Assembly: GCA_900770415.1 (NCBI GenBank)
Contig: CAAGKN010000016.1
Location: forward strand, 1 to 46,972
DNA length: 46,972 bases
Origin: Clostridia bacterium
GTDB taxonomy: Bacteria > Bacillota > Clostridia > TANB77 > CAG-508
Reading direction: 5' to 3'
Part shown: positions 1 through 7,867 of the stretch, one piece after another
How the letters are laid out: every line of letters begins with the position of its first letter
Numbering within the stretch: position 1 is the stretch's first letter
Notes under the pieces: model-generated
What the model saw: only the letters and a program-made list of their open reading frames with translations
What the model was told of the DNA's origin: nothing
Database searches by the model: none
Program-made: the position numbers and the translations under genes

Positions 1-2
1 TT

Positions 3-323
3 ATTACTTTAAAAGATGAATACTTAAAAACATTATCTGTTGGAGAACATACATTAAAGGTTGCTTTTTCAGATAATGGAGAAGCTATAACAAAATTCAC
101 AATAAAAGAAAAACAACAAAATACAAATATAGAAGATAATAAAAATGAACAAAAACAAGAAAATAACAATTTAACAAACAATGATGTTCAAAAAGAGAAT
201 ACAATTGCAAATCCTAAAACAGGTGATAATGTTATAGTATACTTTGTAATGTTTTCAATTGCTATATTAGGAATAATTACATTAGCAATAGTTAATACAA
301 AAAGAAAAAAATTAAGAAAATAA
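3..323 (+). CDS. C-terminal part of a cell-surface protein with NPKTG sorting signal (5' end outside the window)
   Basis: The open frame runs from the window edge to a TAA, so only the last ~106 residues are visible. A short globular piece is followed by a low-complexity Asn/Gln/Lys-rich linker (about residues 40-65). The C-terminus has the layout of a sortase substrate: the motif NPKTGDN, a hydrophobic membrane segment of ~20 residues, and a basic tail KRKKLRK. This predicts covalent attachment to the cell wall. The next gene starts 14 bases downstream behind a good AGGAGG site and ends in the same NPKTGDN signal, so the two probably form a surface-protein operon. The N-terminal domains, and hence the binding function, cannot be seen. 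Confidence 0.8.
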   Translation: MTLKDEYLKTLSVGEHTLKVAFSDNGEAITKFTIKEKQQNTNIEDNKNEQKQENNNLTNNDVQKENTIANPKTGDNVIVYFVMFSIAILGIITLAIVNTKRKKLRK

Positions 324-337
324 TAGGAGGGAAAAAA

Positions 338-1861
338 ATGAAAATTAAAAAAAGTTTAATATTTTTAACAATTATTTTAGCTGGTATATGTCTGTTTATT
401 TTTTCAAGCAAAGTAAATGCAGCTACAATTAGTGACGATGGAAAATATTCATTAGTACTAACTGCTAATGAAGATGAAGGTTGTTTTGATGGTGAGTATG
501 TGAAGCTTGTAAGATTTAATATTGCAGAAGGAGAAACAACAGTTAAATTATCTGAATTAACAAAAGGAATTGTTCCTTTTAATGGCAAAACTGAATTTTC
601 ACATTGGGAAATGGCGGAAAATACAAAAGCTAGTGAAGAATTAGAAATAGCAAACTTTACAGGTAGTGGTAACTTTTATACATCAACAGGTGAAGAAGTT
701 AAATATACTAATGGCTTAATGCTTAATGCTAAATTTTCAGATAAAGAATTAAAAGATAGTGGTAAATACTATGTAAGTATTGATGCATTTGGAGGTACAA
801 TAAATGGTAAAGCAAAAATAACATTGGAAAGTAAAGCAGAAGAATTTAAAACAATTGATTTAACAAAATATACACCAGTAAGAAAAGGATACACTTTTAA
901 AGGCTGGGATTTAGATGGAAAAATTGTTACTTCTATTAATTCAAGTGCTTTCGCAAAGGATGCTGCAATTAATTTAACTGCTACATATACTCAAGATACT
1001 TTTGATGGAACAGATAGAGTATTAATATTAAATGCAAACGGTGGAACTATTGATGGTAAAGCATCTAACAAATATGACTATTTAGGTGGTGGTAATTCAG
1101 GAACAGCTATGTCACTTTTACCATATATACCTGTAAGAGAAGGATATACTTTTAATGGTTGGAATTCTAAAAAAGATGGAAGTGGAAAAAACTTCAAATA
1201 TATATATTGGAGAAGATGGGACAAAGATGATAAAGATGATCTTAACAGAGACACTATTATAAAAAATACACTTGGAGCTGAATATTATCAAAATGTTACT
1301 TTATATGCTTCTTGGACTAAAAATTCAGGAGAACCAGAACAACTTGCAGAAGAAACAGTAAAAGAAATTCAAAACACAGGGAAAACAAAAGGAAAAATTG
1401 AATTTGAAAAAGGAGTTAGTAAAAACTATAAGTTGGATATAAGACCAATTGAAGTAGAAAAAGATTTAGCAAATAAAAATGTTAAATATGTAGTAGATAT
1501 AAATGTTTTAGAAAATGGTGAAGTTGTTAAAATTAGCAATACAAAAATGAAAATAAGAATTGCTCTACCAGAAGATTTAAAAGGATTTGACAAATATGAA
1601 GTAGTATATATTTCAAATGATGAAATAAAAGAAAGAATACCAGCAACAGTAGAAGATGGATATATAGTATTTGAAACATCACATTTAAGTCAATATGGAA
1701 TTGTTGCAACAAATGTTGAAGAAAAAACAGAACAAACAAAGAATGAAACAAATAATCCTAAAACAGGTGATAACATTGCTATGTATATATCAGTATTTGT
1801 AGTAGCAGTAGCTGGAATAACAGCAACAATGATTGCTAAAAAAAGAAACTTAAATAAATAA
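338..1861 (+). CDS. Secreted, sortase-anchored surface protein with Listeria-Bacteroides (Flg_new/InlB-type) repeats
   Basis: 507 residues. An N-terminal signal peptide (KKSLIFLTIILAGICLF, cleavage probably after VNA near residue 30) is followed by at least two copies of the InlB B-repeat/Flg_new pattern: YTPVRKGYTFKGW near residue 185 and YIPVREGYTFNGW near 265. The second is completed by NVTLYASW. A domain of ~130 residues follows, then the cell-wall signal NPKTGDN near residue 475, a membrane helix and a Lys/Arg tail. Repeats of this class occur on adhesins and other extracellular proteins of gut Firmicutes. The ligand is unknown. The start is fixed by the AGGAGG just upstream. It lies directly after another NPKTG protein, and a hairpin follows it at 1872-1902. 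Confidence 0.88.
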   Translation: MKIKKSLIFLTIILAGICLFIFSSKVNAATISDDGKYSLVLTANEDEGCFDGEYVKLVRFNIAEGETTVKLSELTKGIVPFNGKTEFSHWEMAENTKASEELEIANFTGSGNFYTSTGEEVKYTNGLMLNAKFSDKELKDSGKYYVSIDAFGGTINGKAKITLESKAEEFKTIDLTKYTPVRKGYTFKGWDLDGKIVTSINSSAFAKDAAINLTATYTQDTFDGTDRVLILNANGGTIDGKASNKYDYLGGGNSGTAMSLLPYIPVREGYTFNGWNSKKDGSGKNFKYIYWRRWDKDDKDDLNRDTIIKNTLGAEYYQNVTLYASWTKNSGEPEQLAEETVKEIQNTGKTKGKIEFEKGVSKNYKLDIRPIEVEKDLANKNVKYVVDINVLENGEVVKISNTKMKIRIALPEDLKGFDKYEVVYISNDEIKERIPATVEDGYIVFETSHLSQYGIVATNVEEKTEQTKNETNNPKTGDNIAMYISVFVVAVAGITATMIAKKRNLNK

Positions 1862-1871
1862 TTTTAGTAAT

Positions 1872-1902
1872 AAATAGGTTATCTAAAAAGATGACCTATT
1901 TG
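1872..1902 (+). terminator. Probable rho-independent terminator after the surface-protein pair
   Basis: The inverted repeat AAATAGGT(T)AT ... ATGACCTATTT has a short A-rich loop and sits 11 bases after the stop codon. The T-run is weak, so efficiency is uncertain. Confidence 0.55.
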
Positions 1903-1923
1903 TTAAATATATAAAATACATTA

Positions 1924-1952
1924 TTGCATAAAAAGAGGCAATACTATATAAT
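1924..1952 (+). promoter_or_regulatory. SigA-type promoter for the 1985 gene
   Basis: TTGCAT at 1924-1929 and TATAAT at 1947-1952 are separated by 17 bases, about 30 bases ahead of the ATG. A GAAAGGGG ribosome site precedes the start codon. Confidence 0.65.
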
Positions 1953-1984
1953 ATGGTCAAGACAAATAAAGAAAGGGGAAACAA

Positions 1985-3112
1985 ATGGAGGAGAGCAAGA
2001 AAAATAAAATGTGGATGATAATTTCTATTGTAGCTATAATAGTAATTATTGTTTTAGCAGTAATGCTTATTAATAACAATAACAAAGGTAGTGACGGTAA
2101 ATTGGAGAAAACAGGAAGTAAAGCTAAAAAGGAAAATGTAAAAATAGTAGAAAACGAAGCAAGTAAATTAGTATTAGAAGAATATACATCAGACACTTTT
2201 TCAATGAAAAAACCAAAAGGATGGACAGTTGAAACAGGAGGAACAGGAATCTTTTACACAATTAGAGTATATGACCCACAAAATACAAATAACCAAGTAT
2301 ATTTAATGTTAAAAATTCAACCATTACTAAAAAGTGCATCAGCAAAAAGCTTTTGGCAAAACTATTACAATTTAAGTGGAAATAATTCTCAATACAAGCT
2401 ATTTGCAGATGCGGTAGTTTTAGATAATCCAACAACAGAAGGGTTTTATCAAAAATTTAATGAAATAACAGCATATATGAATTCAATAGAACCATCATTT
2501 TCTACAATTAAATTTCCTAAATTCACAAATTTTACAAAACAAGAAGAATTTGAGTCTAGTGCAGCTATGAAAAGCGTGGCATTGGATAGCAAAGTATTAA
2601 GAGGAACATTTACAGGAGATAATGGTAAACCAGGTGAAGGATTATTTATGGCATCAATAGTTAATTTTGGAAATCAATATAATGGTGGAGTAGATATGCT
2701 TTATTATATGGTATATGACATAATGGCAGTAACCGCAGAAAAAGACGAATTTGTAGACTACAAAGATATATTATTAAAATCAGTTAATTCAATAGAATTT
2801 ACAGATAGCTATGTTAAAAAAACAATAGATGATGGAAATAGCCAAACAAAGCAAGCCCTTGCATTAAATGCTTCAATACAAAGAGCATTTGATTCATATA
2901 TGAGCGCATGGGAAAGCAGAAGTAAATCTTATGATATAATGAGCCAAAAACAAAGTGATGCAACATTAGGATATGAAAGAGTGTATGATACAGAAAATGG
3001 GGATATCTATAAAGCATATAATGGATTTACAGATGACTATGATGGAGAAAGATACAAACCAGTTACAGATGATATGTATACACAAAAAACTTATGGATAT
3101 ATAGAAAAGTAG
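1985..3112 (+). CDS. Membrane-anchored extracellular protein of unknown function
   Basis: 375 residues. A short Lys-rich N-terminus is followed by one strong hydrophobic helix (about residues 10-30, WMIISIVAIIVIIVLAVML) with no lipobox, which predicts an N-in/C-out anchor. An Asn/Lys/Ser-rich linker and an extracellular domain of ~310 residues follow. The region from residue 70 (DTFSMKKPKGWTVE...) resembles PsbP/lipoprotein-like beta folds only in general pattern, and I do not assign a family. The downstream gene starts 9 bases after the stop and also encodes an anchored extracellular protein, so the two are probably cotranscribed. Confidence 0.8.
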   Translation: MEESKKNKMWMIISIVAIIVIIVLAVMLINNNNKGSDGKLEKTGSKAKKENVKIVENEASKLVLEEYTSDTFSMKKPKGWTVETGGTGIFYTIRVYDPQNTNNQVYLMLKIQPLLKSASAKSFWQNYYNLSGNNSQYKLFADAVVLDNPTTEGFYQKFNEITAYMNSIEPSFSTIKFPKFTNFTKQEEFESSAAMKSVALDSKVLRGTFTGDNGKPGEGLFMASIVNFGNQYNGGVDMLYYMVYDIMAVTAEKDEFVDYKDILLKSVNSIEFTDSYVKKTIDDGNSQTKQALALNASIQRAFDSYMSAWESRSKSYDIMSQKQSDATLGYERVYDTENGDIYKAYNGFTDDYDGERYKPVTDDMYTQKTYGYIEK

Positions 3113-3121
3113 GAGAGAAAA

Positions 3122-3535
3122 TTGAAAAAGTATATTTACATTTTTTTAATAATATTAGTTTTAATAGCAGTTATACTTGTAGGATATCTAAATAAAAGTA
3201 AACAGAATAATGATAGTAAAAAAATAAAAGTGCAAAACTCAGAAGAGGTAATATCTGTTATAGTTAGAGAAGAAACAGAAGGTGGATATGTTTATTACAA
3301 AACAGAAGATAAAGAATTAATAGAAAAAGTAATAAATGCACTTGATAATATTAAAATAGAAGAAAAAACAGATATAAGTTTTAGTGACAATGGAAAAACA
3401 TATATACTTGAATTTGCAGACGGGACAACACAAGAATACAATTTTCAAGGTAGCTATTATTGTAAAGACAAGATAAATTATAAAATATCAAATTACAAAG
3501 AATTAAACAAAATAGAAATACCAAAAGAAAATTAG
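3122..3535 (+). CDS. Small membrane-anchored protein of unknown function
   Basis: 137 residues from a TTG start preceded by AGGAGAG with normal spacing. One N-terminal transmembrane helix (residues 4-22, YIYIFLIILVLIAVILVGY) is followed by a hydrophilic, charged domain of ~110 residues. The domain includes a central stretch with alternating hydrophobic residues (YILEFADGTTQEYNF) suggestive of beta structure. It lies 9 bases downstream of another anchored protein and is closed by a strong terminator. I do not recognise the family. Confidence 0.75.
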   Translation: MKKYIYIFLIILVLIAVILVGYLNKSKQNNDSKKIKVQNSEEVISVIVREETEGGYVYYKTEDKELIEKVINALDNIKIEEKTDISFSDNGKTYILEFADGTTQEYNFQGSYYCKDKINYKISNYKELNKIEIPKEN

Positions 3536-3537
3536 AA

Positions 3538-3563
3538 AGAGGTGCACTTTAATGCACCTCTTA
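3538..3563 (+). terminator. Rho-independent terminator
   Basis: A GC-containing stem, AGAGGTGCA ... TGCACCTCT, with a 6-base loop is followed by TATTTAATT. It lies just after the 3122-3535 gene. Confidence 0.75.
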
Positions 3564-3590
3564 TTTAATTAAAATCGAAATTTATAAACA

Positions 3591-3620
3591 TTGACAAAAT
3601 ACAACTAAATTTGATATAAA
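3591..3620 (+). promoter_or_regulatory. SigA-type promoter for mscL
   Basis: TTGACA at 3591-3596 and TATAAA at 3615-3620 have an 18-base spacer. The ATG of mscL lies ~36 bases downstream, behind AAAGGAG. Confidence 0.65.
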
Positions 3621-3655
3621 AATACTTGTATTAAAAGATTAAAGGAGAAATAGAT

Positions 3656-4054
3656 ATGTTAAAAGAATTTAAAGAATTTATAGCAAGAGGCAATGTAATG
3701 GATTTAGCAGTAGGTGTAATAATTGGCGGAGCATTTGGAAAGATAGTAACATCATTAGTTGGAGACATTATAATGCCAATAATTGGAGTTATAATAGGTG
3801 GAATTGACTTTACAGGATTAACTGCAAAAATAGGAAATGCAGAAATTAAATATGGAAGTTTTATTCAAAATGTATTAGACTTTTTAATAATAGCATTTTG
3901 TATATTTATGCTAGTAAGAACTGTAAATAAACTTATGAATAAAATTCATAAAGAAAAAGAAGAAAAAACAGTAGAAGAGCCAAAAAAATCTGATGAAGTT
4001 TTACTATTAGAAGAGATAAGAGATTTATTAAAAAAGGAAAAAACAGAGGAGTAG
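3656..4054 (+). CDS. mscL: Large-conductance mechanosensitive channel MscL
   Basis: 132 residues, the usual MscL length. The N-terminal amphipathic segment and TM1 carry the family hallmark FKEFIARGNVMDLAVGVIIG (residues 4-23) followed by GAFGKIVTSLVGDIIMP. A short periplasmic-side loop is followed by TM2 (about residues 70-90, VLDFLIIAFCIFMLVRTVNK) and a charged C-terminal bundle helix ending EEIRDLLKK. It forms a homopentameric emergency valve that opens on hypo-osmotic shock. The downstream HD gene starts 3 bases after the stop codon, so the two are cotranscribed. Confidence 0.97.
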   Translation: MLKEFKEFIARGNVMDLAVGVIIGGAFGKIVTSLVGDIIMPIIGVIIGGIDFTGLTAKIGNAEIKYGSFIQNVLDFLIIAFCIFMLVRTVNKLMNKIHKEKEEKTVEEPKKSDEVLLLEEIRDLLKKEKTEE

Positions 4055-4057
4055 AAT

Positions 4058-4585
4058 ATGAAAGAAGAGTTTATAAAATTATTAAAAGAAACAAATAGAG
4101 AAGGAATGGATAAATTAATAGAGTTTTTAGAGAACTCAGATTTTTTTGAAGCACCAGCAAGCACAAGATATCATGGAAACTTTAAAGGTGGATTGCTTGA
4201 GCATAGCATGAAAGTGTATGAAATCCTAAAAACAAAAGTAGAAGATAATGATTCTACTAAAATTGTTGCATTATTACATGATATATGTAAAACAAACTTT
4301 TATAAAAAAGATTTCAGAAATGTAAAAAATAATGGAGTATGGGAGCAAGTGCCATATTATACAATAGAAGATACAATTCCTTATGGACATGGAGAAAAAT
4401 CTGTAATGATGATTAGTGAATTTATAAAACTAACGCCAGAAGAAAAATATGCAATAAGATGGCATATGGGATTTACAGAACCAAAGGAATGGTATGGAAC
4501 AATAGGACAAGCATATAAAAAATATCCACTTGCACTATATACTCATGAGGCAGATTTAGAAGCAACATACATTTATGATATTTAA
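4058..4585 (+). CDS. HD-domain hydrolase
   Basis: 175 residues, cytosolic. Metal-binding HD-superfamily residues are visible: H in GGLLEHSMKVYE (~47), the HD pair in ALLHDICK (~72), and further His in PYGHGEKS and RWHMGF that would complete the site. This is the compact HD hydrolase common in Clostridia, related to the YqeK/OLD-type HD enzymes. The substrate cannot be inferred from sequence and is probably a phosphoester or nucleotide. It follows mscL by 3 bases, so it shares that promoter. Confidence 0.8.
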   Translation: MKEEFIKLLKETNREGMDKLIEFLENSDFFEAPASTRYHGNFKGGLLEHSMKVYEILKTKVEDNDSTKIVALLHDICKTNFYKKDFRNVKNNGVWEQVPYYTIEDTIPYGHGEKSVMMISEFIKLTPEEKYAIRWHMGFTEPKEWYGTIGQAYKKYPLALYTHEADLEATYIYDI

Positions 4586-4620
4586 TAAAATTATGCATAT
4601 AATAGATTAAGGAGGAATAC

Positions 4621-5334
4621 ATGAAAGAAAAGAAAAAAAGAGATTGGAAATCAATAATAGGAATAACTGTATTAATAAGCTTTATAGCTCCAATAGCATT
4701 TATAATTTATAAAATTATTGTTTCTCCAACTACAAATGTAGAACAAATAGAAGGTGTAAGAGTAAAAACAGACTACATACTAATGCTTACTCAATGTGTA
4801 CTAGGTGTAATTGCATTTTTCTTACCTAATATGTTATCAAAAAAATTAAAGATAGTAATACCAACAAATATGTATATTGTGTATGTGCTATTTTTATGGG
4901 GAGCTGTATTCCTAGGAGAAGTAAGAAACTTTTATTATAGAGTACCACATTGGGATACTATACTTCATACTTGTAGTGGTGCAATGCTAGGAGCATTAGG
5001 ATTTTCTTTTATTAATATTTTAAATAAACACGAAAAAGTGCATGTAGAATTAGCACCAATATTTGTTGCAATATTTGCTTTCGCTTTTGCAGTATCATTA
5101 GGTGTAATATGGGAAATATATGAATTTACATTTGATGGAATATTAGGATTAAACATGCAAAAGTTTGCATTAGAAAATGGCACACAGCTTGTTGGAAGAG
5201 CAGCATTAGCAGATACAATGGAAGACCTAATAGTAGATTGTATAGGTGCATTTACAATGTCTACAATTGGATATATATCATTAAAATATAAAAAAGGTTG
5301 GATAGAAAAATTATTAATAAAAATAAAAAAATAA
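4621..5334 (+). CDS. Polytopic membrane protein, DUF2238/YjdF-like
   Basis: 237 residues with five to six predicted transmembrane helices (starting about residues 13, 57, 83, 117, 143 and 200). The conserved-looking polar blocks VPHWDTILHTCSGAMLGALG and WEIYEFTFDG...DTMEDLIVDCIGA match the D-x-x-x-H and WE-x-x-E...DTM-D-x-x-x-D-x-x-G pattern of DUF2238/YjdF-type inner-membrane proteins. Function is unknown. The start codon is placed by AAGGAGGA 6 bases upstream. A hairpin terminator follows the stop. Confidence 0.75.
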   Translation: MKEKKKRDWKSIIGITVLISFIAPIAFIIYKIIVSPTTNVEQIEGVRVKTDYILMLTQCVLGVIAFFLPNMLSKKLKIVIPTNMYIVYVLFLWGAVFLGEVRNFYYRVPHWDTILHTCSGAMLGALGFSFINILNKHEKVHVELAPIFVAIFAFAFAVSLGVIWEIYEFTFDGILGLNMQKFALENGTQLVGRAALADTMEDLIVDCIGAFTMSTIGYISLKYKKGWIEKLLIKIKK

Positions 5335-5336
5335 TA

Positions 5337-5359
5337 GGGAAAACTCCCTTTATTTTTTT
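5337..5359 (+). terminator. Rho-independent terminator before feoA
   Basis: A short stem, AGGGA(A)AACTCCCT, is followed by a run of T (TTTATTTTTTT) directly after the 4621-5334 gene. Confidence 0.65.
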
Positions 5360-5415
5360 GAAAATTATTCATACTTGTCCAGAAAGATAATATATTTATA
5401 CAAAGGAGAATACAA

Positions 5416-5664
5416 ATGTTAAAAAAAGGGGAACACGCACATTTAAGTGATTTAAAAATAGGACAAAGAGCAAGAGTCTTAGGCTTGCATTTGGACAAAC
5501 CAGAAGTAAGAAGACATTTATTAGATATGGGAATAACAAAAGGAACAGAAATTTTAATTAAAAAAATTGCACCAATGGGAGATCCTGTTGATATAGAACT
5601 TAGAGGTTATGAGCTTTGCATTAGAAAAGAGGAAATGAAAAACATTGATGTGGAGGTACTATAA
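5416..5664 (+). CDS. feoA: Ferrous iron transport accessory protein FeoA
   Basis: 82 residues forming one SH3-like FeoA domain. The core is LSDLKIGQRARVLGLHL ... RRHLLDMGITKGTEI ... APMGDPVDIELRGYELCIRKEE, which matches the family. FeoA is a small cytosolic partner of the FeoB iron transporter. The TAA stop overlaps the ATG of feoB by one base, so translation is coupled. AAAGGAG lies 7 bases ahead of the start. Confidence 0.95.
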   Translation: MLKKGEHAHLSDLKIGQRARVLGLHLDKPEVRRHLLDMGITKGTEILIKKIAPMGDPVDIELRGYELCIRKEEMKNIDVEVL

Positions 5665-7638
5665 TGAAAATTGCATTAGTAGGAAATCAAAACAGTGGTA
5701 AAACCACACTTTTTAATTTACTTACTGGAACAAATCAGAAAATAGGAAATTGGCCAGGTGTAACAATAGAAAGAAAAGTAGGGAAAATAAAAGACCTAGG
5801 AGATGACCTAGTAGATTTACCCGGAATTTATTCACTTAGTCCGTATACAGTAGAAGAAGAGGTTTCAAGAAAATTTGTATTGGAAGATAAGCCAGACATA
5901 ATAATAAATATAGTAGATGCTACATCAATAGAAAGAAGCCTATATCTTACTACACAGCTTATGGAATTAGATACAAAGGTTATAATAGCACTTAATATGG
6001 CCGATAGATTAGAGAAAAAAGGAATACATATAGATAAAGAAAAACTAGCAAAGGAAATAGGAACAGATGTTGTAATTATATCTGCATTAAAAGCAACTGG
6101 AATAGAGGAATTAAAAAATACAATAAAAAAATATAATAAGCAAAAAGTTAGAAGCAAAGAGATATTTAAGTCAGACATAGAAAATGAAATAATTAACATA
6201 GAAAATGAATTAAAAGTGAATAGATTTATGGCAATAAAGATATTAGAGAATGACAAGCTATATCAAAGCTACCAAAAGGGAATTGTAAAAAATAGTAGGC
6301 AAAAGCTTGAAGAAACATACAAAATGGACATAGAAGAAATTATTGCAAATGCTAGGTATGAGTACATAGTTAAGATAAAAAATAAATCAACAACAATAAC
6401 ACCAATAAAAGAAACTATGTCAGATAAATTAGATAAAATATTTTTAAATAAATTTTTAGCATTTCCTATATTTATAGTGATAATGTTTTTAATATATTAT
6501 TTGTCAGTAGGAGTGGTTGGAAGTTTTACTGTTGACTGGATTTCAGATTTAGTAAAAAACTTTGGAGAAATTGTAAGAGAGAGCTTAACAAATTTAGGCG
6601 CATCAGCATGGTCAACAAGTTTAGTTGTAGATGGAATAATTGCAGGAGTAGGAGCTGTTTTAGGTTTTGTACCACAGCTAATTATATTATTTCTTTGCAT
6701 ATCAATATTAGAAACTACTGGATATATGTCCAGGGTAACATTTTTATTAGATAAGTTATTTAAAAAATTCGGTTTAAGTGGAGAAACTTTAGTACCATTT
6801 ATAGTTGGACTTCGGATGTAGTGTACCTGCAATAATGTCAACAAGAATAATAAAGGATAGCAAAGAAAGAGAACTATCTATAATGCTAACACCATTTATA
6901 CCATGTAGTGCAAAATTACCAATAATTGCAATGTTCACAGGATACTTTTTTGCAGATAAATCTGGACTTGTTTCTGCATCATTATATTTCTTTGCAATAG
7001 CTATAATTCTAATATCTGCTATTATTATTAAAAAGTTATTTATGAAAGATAGTGGAACAGCATTTATATCTGAACTCCCAGAGTATAAATTGCCAAGTGT
7101 AAAATATGTAGCAAGGGATGTATTTGATAAAGTAAAAGAATTTATAAAAAGAGCAGGAACAATAATACTATTTTGTTCAGTAGTAATCTGGTTTTTACTA
7201 TCATTCTCTTGGAAATTAGAATATGGGGTGGAAATAAAAGATAGCATTTTAGCAAATATAGGAAATGCAATTTCATGGATATTCTACCCAATACTTGGAA
7301 CATTTAGTTGGGAAGCATCTGTGTCAGCTGTGCAAGGATTAGTTGCAAAAGAACAAGTAATATCATCAATGAATATAATAGCAGGATTAAGTGAAGAAGT
7401 AGAAGAGGGAGCCTTATTATTTAAATCAGTAGCATTTAATTTCTTTACTCCTGCAAGTGCATATGCATATATGGTATTCAATTTGTTTAGCGCACCATGC
7501 TTTGGGGCAATAGGAGCAATGAGAAGAGAACTTGGGACAACTAAAAAAATGTTTAAAGCAATAGCTTTTCAAACAGGATTAGCCTGGATTTTGGCTAGTA
7601 TAGTATTTAATGTAGGAACATTTATTGGTAATTTGTAA
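5664..7638 (+). CDS. feoB: Ferrous iron transporter FeoB, read through a +1 frameshift at an in-frame CGG
   Basis: FeoB imports Fe2+ across the membrane. The N-terminal G-protein domain has G1 GNQNSGKTT (residues 7-15), G3 DLPGIYSL and G4 NMAD, followed by the Gate/core membrane domain. The 5664 frame ends at 6821 just inside the most conserved membrane motif (IVGLGC-S-V-P-A). The rest of the protein, ~276 residues from C-S-V-P-A-I-M-S-T-R, continues in the +1 frame to 7638. The break is a codon CGG at 6813-6815. Skipping its C gives L-G-C-S-V-P and a 657-residue protein, normal for Clostridial FeoB. There is no other damage, so I treat this as one gene rather than a pseudogene. A small Cys-rich FeoB-associated protein follows. 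Confidence 0.88.
6813..6815 (+). other. Putative +1 frameshift site (CGG) in feoB
   Basis: The zero-frame context is GGA CTT CGG ATG TAG, with a stop two codons on. Dropping the C gives CTT GGA TGT AGT, i.e. L-G-C-S, the expected FeoB motif with exactly one Gly. Confidence 0.8.
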
Positions 7639-7690
7639 AATGGAAGTGCGCAGTGTGATGTGGGAAGTGTGAAAGGATAGGAGAGTTTTT

Positions 7691-7837
7691 ATGAATTTTG
7701 TAGATTTTATTATTTTAGCAGTTGTTATAGGAGTGTTAGGTATAATAGCATATTTTAATTTTATAAAAAAAGATAAAGATGTATGCTCAAAATGTGCATA
7801 TAAAAGAGAAGGGTGCAATTGCGGAAAGAAAAAATAA
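7691..7837 (+). CDS. FeoB-associated Cys-rich small membrane protein
   Basis: 48 residues, too short for most ORF cut-offs. One transmembrane helix (residues 3-23, FVDFIILAVVIGVLGIIAYF) is followed by a basic, Cys-rich tail with CSKCAYKREGCNCGKKK. This is the hallmark of the FeoB-associated small protein found after feoB in many Firmicutes, where it is thought to assist iron transport or bind metal. AGGAGAG precedes the ATG. The only CGG here spans the codons TGC GGA and is therefore out of frame. Confidence 0.85.
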   Translation: MNFVDFIILAVVIGVLGIIAYFNFIKKDKDVCSKCAYKREGCNCGKKK

Positions 7838-7867
7838 CAAATGTAAAAGAAAGGAATGATATATAAA

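Noticed and set aside
4965..5498. 177-residue minus-strand open frame opposite the DUF2238-like gene and feoA
   Set aside because: Composition is the mirror of real genes, it spans a terminator and two genes, and it has no ribosome site. The same applies to the many other opposite-strand frames rich in Leu, Phe and Ser.
5664..7638. feoB, mgtA, maf, cdaA, truA and abrB as pseudogenes
   Set aside because: Each has one stereotyped break (truA two), no other stop or missing domain, a normal promoter or ribosome site, and conserved motifs on both sides. Several are essential or housekeeping genes.
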